Shown: positions 18,705-26,623, numbered from the stretch's first letter. The stretch: 64,000 bases of DNA from an uncultured Bacteroides sp. (GCA_949289295.1 CASENM010000004.1:1-64000); one strand, 5' to 3'. A program made the numbers and translations. Notes: generated from the letters alone by a model not told the origin.

Positions 18705-18773
18705 ACGAGGCTGTCTTAAATGAGAATGACTTTCTTTTCGCCAGTCCGACTCTCTGTTTTAAGACAGCCTCGT
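18705..18773. terminator. bidirectional GAGGCTGTCT hairpin
   Basis: A perfect 16-bp stem (ACGAGGCTGTCTTAAA at 18705-18720, complement at 18758-18773) lies between two convergent genes. It is the best-preserved member of the family also seen at 15944 and 44647. Confidence 0.75.
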
Positions 18774-18799
18774 TCCGTTTATATCGTCACTACAGCTTG

Positions 18800-20206
18800 T
18801 CAGAAACAGCTTGAACCGTCAAAGCAATGCGTGCAAACCTTACATTTGGGAAGTCCGATTGCTTCAATTAAAGTTTCAAGTGTATTGAACTTCAATGAGG
18901 TGAGGTCGAAACGTGCCCGGATTCGCTCCACCAGTTCATTATACTCCGGCGATCCGGTAGTGGCATACTTATCCAACTTAGCATTCTCATCTCCCTCAAT
19001 TTCCTTGATAATCCGGCGCGTAATCAGCTCCATGTCGCTCTTTGAGGAGGTAAAGCCGATAAACGGACACCCGTAAATCAGCGGCGGACAGGCTATGCGC
19101 ATGTGTACTTCTTTTGCTCCATAATCGTAAAGCACTTTCACATTGTCGCGCAACTGGGTGCCGCGTACAATTGAATCGTCACAGAACAACATCCGCTTGC
19201 CTTCCAGCATCGAACGGTTCGGTATCAGCTTCATCTTCGCCACCAGCGAGCGCATACTCTGGTTGCTTGGAGTAAAACTACGCGGCCATGTCGGGGTATA
19301 TTTGGCTATGGCACGGTGATAAGGTACTCCTTTCCCTTCCGCATATCCCAAAGCCATTCCTACGCCTGAATCTGGTATGCCACATGCGCAGTCCACCTCC
19401 GAATCGTCTGTCTTTCCCATCTTGTAGCCGCTCATGAAACGAACCTCCTCCACGTTCCTGCCCTCATAGCAAGACACCGGGAATCCATAATACACCCATA
19501 AGAACGAACAAATCTGCATCTTGTCGTTCGGCTTACGCATTTGTTCGAGTCCGTCGGCACGCATGCGGACAATTTCGCCCGGACCCACATATTTTTCTAT
19601 TTCAAAATCCAGATTCGGCAAACTGCTCGACTCACTGGTTGCCGCGTATGCTCCGTCTTTTTTTCCGATAATGACAGGCGTGCGTCCCCACTTGTCGCGC
19701 GCCACTATAATGCCGTCTTCCGTCAGCAGCAGCATGGAACAAGAGCCTTTAATCTTGTTGAACACGTTCTCGATGCCATCCACAAAATCTTTTCCTTGCG
19801 TTATCAGCAAAGCTATCAGTTCCGTCTGGTTTGTCCGGCTCATGCTCATCTCAGAGAAATGGATGTTGTTCTCCAACATATCAGCCACCAGTTCCTCCAT
19901 GTTATTCACTTTCGCCACCGTGACAATAGCAAATTTTCCCAGCCGTGAATTAATCATGATAGGCTGCGGATCCGTGTCGCTGATGACTCCGATACCTGCT
20001 TTTCCGTGGAATCCGGGAAGCTCATCTTCAAACTTCGTGCGGAAATAAGAGCTTTCCAGATTATGAATCGAACGCATGAACCCTTCACCCTCGGCGTATG
20101 TAGCCATACCGGCGCGCTTGGTTCCCAAATGTGAATTATAGTCCGTACCGTAAAATAAATCGGTTACGCATTCAGCCTTAGAGACTGTACCGAAAAAACC
20201 ACCCAT
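18800..20206 (-). CDS. PurF-like amidotransferase/phosphoribosyltransferase paralogue lacking the N-terminal Cys
   Basis: 468 residues with the two-domain layout of amidophosphoribosyltransferase. The N-terminal part follows the Ntn glutaminase fold (GTDYNSHLGTKRAGMA), but it begins MGGFFGTV where PurF has a mature Cys1 (CGIFG type), so the glutamine-splitting nucleophile is absent. The C-terminal PRTase domain keeps the PRPP loop (LFCDDSIVRGTQ, about residue 340). The tail KCKVCTHCFDGSSCF is cysteine-rich. It may use free ammonia or have another role; automatic naming as PurF would be risky. It is transcribed alone. Confidence 0.8.
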   Translation of the reverse strand: MGGFFGTVSKAECVTDLFYGTDYNSHLGTKRAGMATYAEGEGFMRSIHNLESSYFRTKFEDELPGFHGKAGIGVISDTDPQPIMINSRLGKFAIVTVAKVNNMEELVADMLENNIHFSEMSMSRTNQTELIALLITQGKDFVDGIENVFNKIKGSCSMLLLTEDGIIVARDKWGRTPVIIGKKDGAYAATSESSSLPNLDFEIEKYVGPGEIVRMRADGLEQMRKPNDKMQICSFLWVYYGFPVSCYEGRNVEEVRFMSGYKMGKTDDSEVDCACGIPDSGVGMALGYAEGKGVPYHRAIAKYTPTWPRSFTPSNQSMRSLVAKMKLIPNRSMLEGKRMLFCDDSIVRGTQLRDNVKVLYDYGAKEVHMRIACPPLIYGCPFIGFTSSKSDMELITRRIIKEIEGDENAKLDKYATTGSPEYNELVERIRARFDLTSLKFNTLETLIEAIGLPKCKVCTHCFDGSSCF

Positions 20207-20247
20207 TCTTTATAGTCTGTTATATTAGTTGTTTTTTATTACGGGTG

Positions 20248-20255
20248 CAAAATTA
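20248..20255 (-). promoter_or_regulatory. -7 promoter element for the PurF-like gene
   Basis: TAATTTTG on the minus strand matches TAnnTTTG, 41 bp before the start codon. The local context (TAATTTTGCACC) is nearly the same as that before hisS at 59545. Confidence 0.55.
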
Positions 20256-20406
20256 CAGAAAAAATGCGAAGTCTGAACAAGAGATACGAGACAAACCGAA
20301 AAAAATGATACCGGAACGAACAATCAGGGCCTTGGGCTTGTTTACTCTTCAAAGAAGAATTTCATTCCATATATTCTAGCTTGACTAAACTACAGTTATG
20401 ACAGAG

Positions 20407-20440
20407 AATGCTGCCGCTACAACACCGGCAGCATTTTTTT
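20407..20440 (+). terminator. orphan plus-strand terminator
   Basis: AATGCTGCCG and its perfect complement form a 10-bp stem with a 9-nt loop followed by seven T on the plus strand. No plus-strand gene lies upstream between the PurF-like start and this hairpin, so what it terminates is unclear. Confidence 0.6.
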
Positions 20441-20456
20441 CACCCGGCGCAAGCAT

Positions 20457-20478
20457 AAAAAAGCGGACAGCTTCCGCT
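20457..20478 (-). terminator. terminator of the SRP RNA/tRNA-Thr operon
   Basis: On the minus strand AGCGGA pairs with TCCGCT across a 5-nt loop, followed by a run of T. It lies 15 bp after the second tRNA-Thr. Confidence 0.7.
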
Positions 20479-20492
20479 ACCCGCCTTACCGG

Positions 20493-20566
20493 AGCCTCTT
20501 GTCGGATTCGAACCAACGACCCCGAGATTACAAATCACGTGCTCTGGCCAACTGAGCTAAAGAGGC
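20493..20566 (-). tRNA. tRNA-Thr(TGT), downstream copy
   Basis: 74 nt. Acceptor stem GCCTCTT/AAGAGGC, anticodon loop TTTGTAA reading TGT, T loop TTCGAAT. CCA is not encoded. Its sequence is the same as that of the copy at 20591-20664. Confidence 0.95.
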
Positions 20567-20590
20567 AAATCCACAATTATTTTATTTTCG

Positions 20591-20664
20591 AGCCTCTTGT
20601 CGGATTCGAACCAACGACCCCGAGATTACAAATCACGTGCTCTGGCCAACTGAGCTAAAGAGGC
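20591..20664 (-). tRNA. tRNA-Thr(TGT), upstream copy
   Basis: Identical to the other copy 98 bp away. Its 5' end directly abuts the 3' end of the probable SRP RNA, so it is probably released by processing of a common precursor. Confidence 0.95.
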
Positions 20665-20767
20665 GGGTGGGTAAGCTTACCATATCGCGCCGCTACAACC
20701 AACTACCTTTGCTGCGATCAAGCCCTGGAGGATTCGAAGGGAGCTGGCCGTATGGGACTTACCCGTA
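20665..20767 (-). ncRNA. ffs: probable small signal recognition particle RNA (4.5S-like)
   Basis: On the minus strand the ends pair as GGGTAAG (20764-20758) with CTTACCC (20675-20669), continued by CCATA/TATGG. The 3' end CTTACCCACCC resembles the CCCACCC end of E. coli 4.5S RNA. The apical part CCAGG, 10 nt, AGCAAAGGTAG matches the helix-8 layout UCAGG, 10 nt, AGCAGCC of SRP RNA. It would bind Ffh for co-translational targeting. The 5' limit is uncertain, since transcription probably starts near 20808 and includes a small hairpin leader. The call rests on pattern and folding by eye. Confidence 0.72.
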
Positions 20768-20814
20768 TTTCGCTCACGGTATCTGCCGATGCAGATGATT
20801 CCCGTTTGCGGCTG

Positions 20815-20844
20815 CAAAGGTAGACATATTTTTTTAATGAGCAA
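20815..20844 (-). promoter_or_regulatory. promoter for the SRP RNA/tRNA-Thr operon
   Basis: On the minus strand TTG (20844-20842), 19 bp, then TACCTTTG (20822-20815): the full Bacteroides consensus, the same -7 box as at the tRNA-Tyr cluster. Confidence 0.75.
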
Positions 20845-20926
20845 TACATTCGGCAAAAAAAATGCGTTTTTTAGCGCAAGAGAATGATTTTTCAACTTTT
20901 TAATAACAAGGAACGACGAAAAAGCG

Positions 20927-20934
20927 TACTTTTG
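20927..20934 (+). promoter_or_regulatory. -7 promoter element for the DUF4199-GT2 operon
   Basis: TACTTTTG matches TAnnTTTG, 23 bp before the DUF4199 start. It lies within the short palindrome GCGTACTTTTGTACGC. Confidence 0.55.
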
Positions 20935-20957
20935 TACGCATTATTAAAAAAAGGAAC

Positions 20958-21488
20958 ATGGCAACAGAACGACCAACCACTCTACAGGAACACGCAATGC
21001 ATTTCGGCACCTATATGGGGCTTTTCTGGATATTCAAATTCATTTTCCTGCCTACCGGATTTACGGTTCCCCTGCTCCAGTTGCTTTTCATCCTGATGAC
21101 GCTGTTTGTCCCTTTCCTGGGCTATATCTATGCCCGCCGATACCGGAATACCTATTGTGAAGGCAGCATTTCATTCTTCAAGGCTTTTGCGTTCATCATA
21201 TTCATGTACCTGTTCGCGTCCTTGCTGACAGCAGCCGCCCATTATGTGTATTTCCGTTTCATCGACAACGGCTATCTCGTCAACACTTATATAGAACAGC
21301 TGGAAAACATGAAAGCCGCTGTTCCGGGCGAGATGAAAGACTCCATCGCACAACTGATTGACGCTTTGGGAGTCATCTCCTCACTGACACCGCTGGAACT
21401 GACTCTCCAGTTGCTGTCACAAAACTTTTTCTATGGCGTGCTGCTGACTTTCCCCACCGCACTGTTCATCATGAAACGTAAAAAATAA
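20958..21488 (+). CDS. DUF4199-family membrane protein
   Basis: 176 residues with four hydrophobic segments (about 20-40, 43-62, 75-98 and 150-170). The middle loop (FIDNGYLVNTYIEQLENMK) matches the usual DUF4199 pattern of a soluble stretch between transmembrane pairs. The family is common in Bacteroidetes, has no known function, and very often sits directly before a GT2 glycosyltransferase, as here with a 14-bp gap. A role in polyprenyl-sugar handling is a guess from that link. Confidence 0.82.
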   Translation: MATERPTTLQEHAMHFGTYMGLFWIFKFIFLPTGFTVPLLQLLFILMTLFVPFLGYIYARRYRNTYCEGSISFFKAFAFIIFMYLFASLLTAAAHYVYFRFIDNGYLVNTYIEQLENMKAAVPGEMKDSIAQLIDALGVISSLTPLELTLQLLSQNFFYGVLLTFPTALFIMKRKK

Positions 21489-21502
21489 TCGAATCAGAAT
21501 AT

Positions 21503-22453
21503 ATGGATATATCAATTGTTATCCCCCTTTATAATGAGGAAGAATCGTTGCCTGAGCTGTATGCCTGGATTCAACGCGTAATGAATGCCAACCGATTCAC
21601 TTACGAAGTGATTTTTGTCAACGACGGAAGCACCGACCATTCCTGGCAGGTGATTGAAGAGTTGGGAAGGGCTTCCGAACATGTCAAAGGCATCAAGTTC
21701 CGACGCAACTATGGAAAGTCGCCCGCCCTCTATTGCGGGTTTGAGAAAGCTCAGGGCGATGTAGTGATTACCATGGATGCAGATCTGCAGGACAGCCCCG
21801 ACGAGATTCCCGAACTTTACCGCATGATTACACAAGACGGCTACGACCTGGTATCGGGCTGGAAACAGAAACGATATGATCCGCTGTCGAAAACCATACC
21901 TACCAAACTTTTCAACGCCACGGCCCGGGCTGTATCGGGCATACACAACCTGCACGATTTCAATTGCGGACTGAAAGCCTACCGCCGTGAGGTAGTCAAG
22001 AATATCGAGGTCTACGGAGAAATGCACCGCTATATCCCTTATCTGGCCAAAAATGCCGGATTCAACCGCATCGCTGAAAAGGTGGTACACCACCAGGCAC
22101 GGAAATATGGCAAGACCAAGTTCGGGCTGAACCGTTTTGTCAACGGATATCTTGACCTCATCACGCTATGGTTCTTGTCTACATTCGGCGTGAAACCCAT
22201 GCATATCTTCGGTTTTCTGGGTTCCATCATGTTCGTGCTGGGTCTTGTTGCTGTCGTTGTGGTAGGAGCCAACAAACTCTACGACATGTATCACGGCAAC
22301 CCTTACCGGCTGATTACCGAAAGCCCTTATTTCTATCTGGCACTTACAACCATGATTCTGGGCACCCAGCTGTTTCTGGCCGGATTCATCGGCGAACTGA
22401 TAGCCCGCAACTCACCCGAAAGGAACAAATATCAAATCGAGAAAGAAATCTGA
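21503..22453 (+). CDS. GT2 glycosyltransferase, polyprenyl-phosphate sugar synthase type (GtrB/DPM1-like)
   Basis: 316 residues. A GT-A domain fills the first 220 residues, starting MDISIVIPLYNEEESLPEL, with FVNDGSTDHSW and the metal-binding DADLQDSPDEIPEL. Two transmembrane helices follow (about 232-255 and 275-298), as in GtrB. Such enzymes put a hexose on undecaprenyl or dolichyl phosphate at the inner face of the cytoplasmic membrane. The sugar is not known. Its stop overlaps the next start (ATGA type). Confidence 0.92.
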   Translation: MDISIVIPLYNEEESLPELYAWIQRVMNANRFTYEVIFVNDGSTDHSWQVIEELGRASEHVKGIKFRRNYGKSPALYCGFEKAQGDVVITMDADLQDSPDEIPELYRMITQDGYDLVSGWKQKRYDPLSKTIPTKLFNATARAVSGIHNLHDFNCGLKAYRREVVKNIEVYGEMHRYIPYLAKNAGFNRIAEKVVHHQARKYGKTKFGLNRFVNGYLDLITLWFLSTFGVKPMHIFGFLGSIMFVLGLVAVVVVGANKLYDMYHGNPYRLITESPYFYLALTTMILGTQLFLAGFIGELIARNSPERNKYQIEKEI

Positions 22454-22950
22454 TGATGAAGAAACTGCTGCTTTTATTCTGCGCCACAGTCATGACGGTC
22501 TTTTTCCCTGCCTGCGAAGTGGAAAACTGTCCGCCCAACGCGCTTTCATTCGCACACTTCTCGTTCGTCGACCAATATGGCAGGGCCGTATCCTACACGG
22601 ACACGCTGAGTGTGTACGGACAGACGGTCTCGGGTGAAACGGTGGTCAACGACACTCTCATCAACCGTGAGACAGGAGTGAGCGAACTTAGCCTGCCGCT
22701 CAGCTACGGCACACAAACCCGCTTCATCCTACGCTACAACAACCGGACTGAGGACATTCTGACCATCAGCCACCGGAACATCCCCTACTTCATGAATCTG
22801 GATTGCGGCACCATGATGTTCTACGAAGTGACCGGTGCCGAATCAACTGCCCGGATGCTGGATTCTCTCGTCATTACCAACCCGAATATCGACAACAATG
22901 AAAAAGAAAATTTCAGAATATACTTTACGGTTACTGCTACTGACGAGTAG
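22453..22950 (+). CDS. DUF6452-like lipoprotein
   Basis: 165 residues. MMKKLLLLFCATVMTVFFPA ends in a lipobox with Cys21. The mature part begins EVENCPPN and reads as a beta-rich domain (LSVYGQTVSG, SELSLPLSYG, FYEVTGAEST). I place it in DUF6452 by its overall look and by its pairing with the DUF6048-like gene that follows. The ATG overlaps the glycosyltransferase stop, and the 3' end overlaps the next gene by 53 bp, so all three are co-translated. Confidence 0.7.
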   Translation: MMKKLLLLFCATVMTVFFPACEVENCPPNALSFAHFSFVDQYGRAVSYTDTLSVYGQTVSGETVVNDTLINRETGVSELSLPLSYGTQTRFILRYNNRTEDILTISHRNIPYFMNLDCGTMMFYEVTGAESTARMLDSLVITNPNIDNNEKENFRIYFTVTATDE

Positions 22951-23635
22951 CTGGCTGATAGGTGCGGCTTCCGGATGGGGGCAACAGGTGCATAAAGCGG
23001 TACCGGCAGAAAAAAAGGCAGAAATGGAAAAAGAGGCGGAAAAGAACATCCCTCTCTATCAGGGACTGTCGGTAGAATGGGAAATAGCCGGACTGGCAAG
23101 CCATCTGCTGGGGAGCGACATCCTCAACTCGGAAGTGGCTCTCCGCGCCAATCTCAAGAACAAGTTCCTGCCTGTAGTGGAAATCGGATACGGAAAGGCG
23201 GATGCCATCAACGACGGAAACGACCTGCACTATAAAACCGCAGCACCTTATTTCCGTATCGGAGTGGACTATAACATCTTCCACAAAAAGACACAGCTCC
23301 CCGGGTATATCTATGCGGGGGTAAGGTATGGCATGTCTTCCTTTTCATTTGATGTCAGCGGACCGGACATGACCGACCCCAACTACGGAGGGCTCCACAC
23401 CATACCCTATTCTTACAGCGGACTGAAAAGTAATGCCAGCTGGGCGGAAGGGGTTTTCGGGCTGAAAGTGAAAATCTACAAAGGCTTCTGCATGGGATGG
23501 AGCGTACGCTACAAGATTAGGGTCAGTGTGAAAAACCATGAAAACGCAGTGCCCTGGTATGTGCCCGGGTTCGGGAAGAATGCCAGCAGCAGCTTCAATC
23601 TGATGTACAACTTGATTTATAACTTACCTTTTTAA
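22898..23635 (+). CDS. DUF6048-like outer-membrane beta-barrel protein
   Basis: 245 residues from the ATG at 22898, which gives a signal peptide (MKKKISEYTLRLLLLTSSWL, cleaved after GWGQ). The mature part is a small barrel with alternating hydrophobic strands (YFRIGVDYNIF, YIYAGVRYGMSSFSF, FCMGWSVRYKIRV) and ends in LIYNLPF, a typical outer-membrane C terminus. The function is unknown. It overlaps the preceding lipoprotein by 53 bp, suggesting that the two form a complex. Confidence 0.7.
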   Translation: MKKKISEYTLRLLLLTSSWLIGAASGWGQQVHKAVPAEKKAEMEKEAEKNIPLYQGLSVEWEIAGLASHLLGSDILNSEVALRANLKNKFLPVVEIGYGKADAINDGNDLHYKTAAPYFRIGVDYNIFHKKTQLPGYIYAGVRYGMSSFSFDVSGPDMTDPNYGGLHTIPYSYSGLKSNASWAEGVFGLKVKIYKGFCMGWSVRYKIRVSVKNHENAVPWYVPGFGKNASSSFNLMYNLIYNLPF

Positions 23636-23643
23636 GTACAGAT

Positions 23644-24216
23644 ATGGGGTTACTTGCCATTGTCCTGCTGGCTGTCAGCCTGGCTATCGACTGCTTTACG
23701 GTTTCTGTCACCAGCGGAATCATCCTCCAGCGTGTGCGCTGGAACATTTTTCTGAAAATGGGGTTCTTTTTCGGACTGTTCCAGGCACTGATGCCTTTTG
23801 CAGGCTGGCTGGGCGCAAGCCGTTTCAGCTATCTCATCGAAGACTACGACCACTGGATTGCCTTCATACTGCTCTCTTTTCTGGGTGTCCGCATGATTCG
23901 GGAACAATTCAAGAAAGAAGAGGAACGCAGCTTCAATCCTGCCCGGCTGAAAGTCATTCTGGCATTGGCTGTGGCTACCAGCATCGACGCGCTGGCAGTC
24001 GGAATATCATTTGCCTTCACCGGATACCGTACGCTCCGGTCACTGACCGTTCCGCTTGCTGCCATCGGACTGGCCTCGTTCATTCTCTCCGTCATCGGAT
24101 GTCTCATTGGTGTGTATTGCGGCAAACGTTTTCATCTCCGCGTGGAGATTTTCGGCGGACTGGTACTTATCGGCATCGGAACGAAAATATTAATCGAACA
24201 TCTTTTCTTAAAATAA
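23644..24216 (+). CDS. mntP: MntP-family manganese efflux pump
   Basis: 190 residues with six hydrophobic segments. The two repeat halves carry the conserved acidic motifs of MntP: AIDCFTVSVTSG near residue 15 and SIDALAVGISFAF near residue 115. E. coli MntP exports Mn(II) across the inner membrane. The first repeat has Cys-Phe-Thr where many homologues have Ala-Phe-Ala. It is 8 bp after the barrel gene. No yybP-ykoY riboswitch could fit in that gap, so manganese control, if any, is at the operon promoter. Confidence 0.88.
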   Translation: MGLLAIVLLAVSLAIDCFTVSVTSGIILQRVRWNIFLKMGFFFGLFQALMPFAGWLGASRFSYLIEDYDHWIAFILLSFLGVRMIREQFKKEEERSFNPARLKVILALAVATSIDALAVGISFAFTGYRTLRSLTVPLAAIGLASFILSVIGCLIGVYCGKRFHLRVEIFGGLVLIGIGTKILIEHLFLK

Positions 24217-24222
24217 TCGCTT

Positions 24223-25236
24223 ATGGCTAAAAGAAATCTCAAGTGGCAGCTGCCGTTCCTGGCCGTGCTGATTGTAGGCACCGTACTCATACTCCGGAAA
24301 CAGGCTCCTTATCAGACCGACGAAGGCTTCATCTTCGGAACCATGTATAAAATCACCTACCAGTCGAAAGAAAATCTGAAAAACGAAATCGAAGCGGAAC
24401 TGAAGAAGGTGGACAATTCGCTCTCTCCGTTCAACAAGCAATCGGTCATCACCCGCATCAACGACAATACCGACCTTAAGGCCGACAGTATGCTTGTGTA
24501 TGTCTACCGGATGGCGGAAGGAATCGCTGAAGAGACACGGGGGGCCTACGACATCACCGTAGCTCCTCTGGTCAATGCCTGGGGATTCGGATTCAAGACA
24601 CAAACCTTCCCTGATTCGTCGCGGATAGACAGTCTGCTCCAGATTGTGGGATACCGGAAAATCCGTCTCACCGAAAACGGTGTCTTCGAGAAACAGGACC
24701 CCCGCATCATGCTCGACTGCAGCTCGATAGCGAAAGGATATGGGGTAGACTGTGTGGCCCGTCTGCTGGAAAGCAAAGGTGTCCGAAACTTCATGGTTGA
24801 AATCGGCGGCGAAGTGGTCATCAAGGGGGAGAACCCGAAAATGGAGAAATGGAGAATCGGCATCAACCGGCCGGTGGACGACTCGCTGGCCGTAAACCAG
24901 GAGCTGCAGACCATTCTGGAAATCACGGACGCGGGCATGGCCACGTCAGGCAATTACCGTAATTTCTACTACAAGGACGGGAAGAAATATGCACACACCA
25001 TCGACCCGCGCACAGGATATCCCGTACAGCACAACATTCTTTCTTCCACGGTCATAGCCGACAATTGCGCCAAAGCCGATGCATACGCCACTGCCTTCAT
25101 GGTGCTGGGACTTGATTCCGCCAGAATCATCTGTGACGCCCACCCCGAACTGGACGCTTATTTCATCTATGAGGACAAAAACGGCAAACTGCGCACTTAC
25201 TCCACTTCCGGAATGAAGAAATACATGCGGCACTGA
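24223..25236 (+). CDS. apbE: FAD:protein FMN transferase (ApbE)
   Basis: 337 residues. An N-terminal membrane anchor (about 10-27) precedes the ApbE domain. Landmarks are VAPLVNAWGFGF, the SSIAKGYGVD flavin-binding stretch, MVEIGGEVVIKG, and GMATSGNYRNF followed by YAHTIDPRTGYPV. The enzyme attaches FMN covalently to Thr/Ser of proteins such as RnfG and NqrC on the outer face of the inner membrane. It ends the operon that starts at DUF4199. No Rnf or Nqr gene is nearby. Confidence 0.93.
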   Translation: MAKRNLKWQLPFLAVLIVGTVLILRKQAPYQTDEGFIFGTMYKITYQSKENLKNEIEAELKKVDNSLSPFNKQSVITRINDNTDLKADSMLVYVYRMAEGIAEETRGAYDITVAPLVNAWGFGFKTQTFPDSSRIDSLLQIVGYRKIRLTENGVFEKQDPRIMLDCSSIAKGYGVDCVARLLESKGVRNFMVEIGGEVVIKGENPKMEKWRIGINRPVDDSLAVNQELQTILEITDAGMATSGNYRNFYYKDGKKYAHTIDPRTGYPVQHNILSSTVIADNCAKADAYATAFMVLGLDSARIICDAHPELDAYFIYEDKNGKLRTYSTSGMKKYMRH

Positions 25237-25286
25237 CCGGGAAATGTATGCAAATGATCGGGACACAAGAGACACGAAAAAAGCAA

Positions 25287-25369
25287 TGTCATTCCGACAA
25301 CCGTAGGAAGGAAAAATCTCATGAGCATCAATTGTGTTCACGAGATCCTTCACTGCGTTCAGGATGACA
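25287..25369. repeat. imperfect inverted repeat of the CGCAGTGAAG family in a 323-bp spacer
   Basis: TGTCATTCCGA...AATCTC pairs loosely with GAGATCCTTCACTGCGTTC and AGGATGACA. The core GAGATCCTTCACTGCG recurs, with one change, in the hairpin at 58071-58128. The remaining spacer (25237-25559) between apbE and the convergent EamA gene holds no gene I can support. Only the outer parts of the two arms match well. Confidence 0.6.
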
Positions 25370-25559
25370 AAATGAAAGCTGACTATATTTTGAGACATCT
25401 AAGTTCGCGTATAGCGGACCGATTATTACGTATATCCGTAATTATTTCCTCCGCCGAACGATCGTCAGTCCACTCCCCTGAATGTTTGTGCAACATTTCT
25501 TCTGTGAAATCCCGAGCTATATTTACCTCACGATGCTCCAGCACGGATGCAGTCAATCG

Positions 25560-26465
25560 TTATCCCAGCACACTTCCCAAATACAGGAAGAACATGCCGA
25601 CAAGCACCAGAATCAGGTCGACAACCTTGCTCTTGAGGTTCTTTTCGTGGAAAACCATCGCGCCGAACAGGAAAGACACCACCACGCTGCCGCGGCGGAC
25701 CATCGACACAATGGAAATCATGGAACCGTCCAGACTCAACGCATAGAAATATACGAAATCGGCTGCGGAAAGAAAGACGGAAATCAGAATGATGCACCAG
25801 TCCCAGTGGAAGGGAGTGCTCGACTTGCGGCGCGGCCACCAGAGAAACATCAGTACGCCGCCCATCAGGAAAAGCTGGTAGATGTTATACCACGACTGCA
25901 CAATCATGTTGCTGAACCGTCCCATCAGATATTTGTCGTAGAGCGCGCTGACTGCCCCCAGCAAGGCGGCAAGCACCACAAACCAGATCCATCTGTTGTG
26001 CTCGAAGTCAATCCCTTCCTTTTTGCCCGAACGGCTCAACATGAAGAAGGAGACAATGGCCATCAGCACACCGATCCATTGGTACACGTTCAGCTGCTCG
26101 CCGAATATAAGCAATGCGCCCACCAGGGTCATCACCGGACGGGTGGCATTGATCGGCCCCACAATGGTGAGCGGAAGATTCTTCATACCGAAATAGCCGA
26201 ACGTCCACGAAGAAAGCACAATGAATGATTTGATGAGAATATACTTGTGCACCTCCCAACCGGCCTCGGGCACATAAAACAGCGACCCCTCCAGCCAATC
26301 CGGCCTGAAATGTGAAATAAGGATAAAAGGCAGGAAGATAAGGCTCGAAAACAGCGTGTTCAGCCCCAATACAGGAAGCACCGCATTGCCTGCCAACGAT
26401 TTTTTCTTGAACACATCATAAAAGCCCAGCAGCGCAGCCGAGCAGAATGCCAGCAATAACCACAT
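25560..26465 (-). CDS. EamA/DMT-superfamily transporter
   Basis: 301 residues with ten hydrophobic segments in two five-helix repeats, the EamA layout. It begins MWLLLAFCSAALLGFYDVFK with a KKKSL loop after it. The conserved end of the first repeat, INATRPVMTLVGALLIFGEQ, and its counterpart SMVRRGSVVVSFLFGAMVFH are visible. Members move metabolites or drugs across the inner membrane; the substrate here is unknown. It is a single gene with its own promoter. Confidence 0.88.
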   Translation of the reverse strand: MWLLLAFCSAALLGFYDVFKKKSLAGNAVLPVLGLNTLFSSLIFLPFILISHFRPDWLEGSLFYVPEAGWEVHKYILIKSFIVLSSWTFGYFGMKNLPLTIVGPINATRPVMTLVGALLIFGEQLNVYQWIGVLMAIVSFFMLSRSGKKEGIDFEHNRWIWFVVLAALLGAVSALYDKYLMGRFSNMIVQSWYNIYQLFLMGGVLMFLWWPRRKSSTPFHWDWCIILISVFLSAADFVYFYALSLDGSMISIVSMVRRGSVVVSFLFGAMVFHEKNLKSKVVDLILVLVGMFFLYLGSVLG

Positions 26466-26485
26466 ATCTTGAATTTTTACCGCCG

Positions 26486-26493
26486 CAAAGATA
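26486..26493 (-). promoter_or_regulatory. -7 promoter element for the EamA gene
   Basis: TATCTTTG on the minus strand matches TAnnTTTG, 21 bp before the start codon. Confidence 0.55.
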
Positions 26494-26623
26494 CGGAAAA
26501 TTTTTCATCCAGCGTCATCCGGTTGTCAGGAAGGAAGATTTACAACTATCGCCTGCTCATCCTTGTCAGTCCACTCTTGTCATTCTGACGACCAAAGGGA
26601 GGAAGAATCCCACAAAAATCAAA

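Noticed and set aside
20398..20658. Short plus-strand frame over the tRNA-Thr pair
   Set aside because: Its repeated GFEPTTPRLQITCSGQLS-like text comes from the two antisense tRNA genes.
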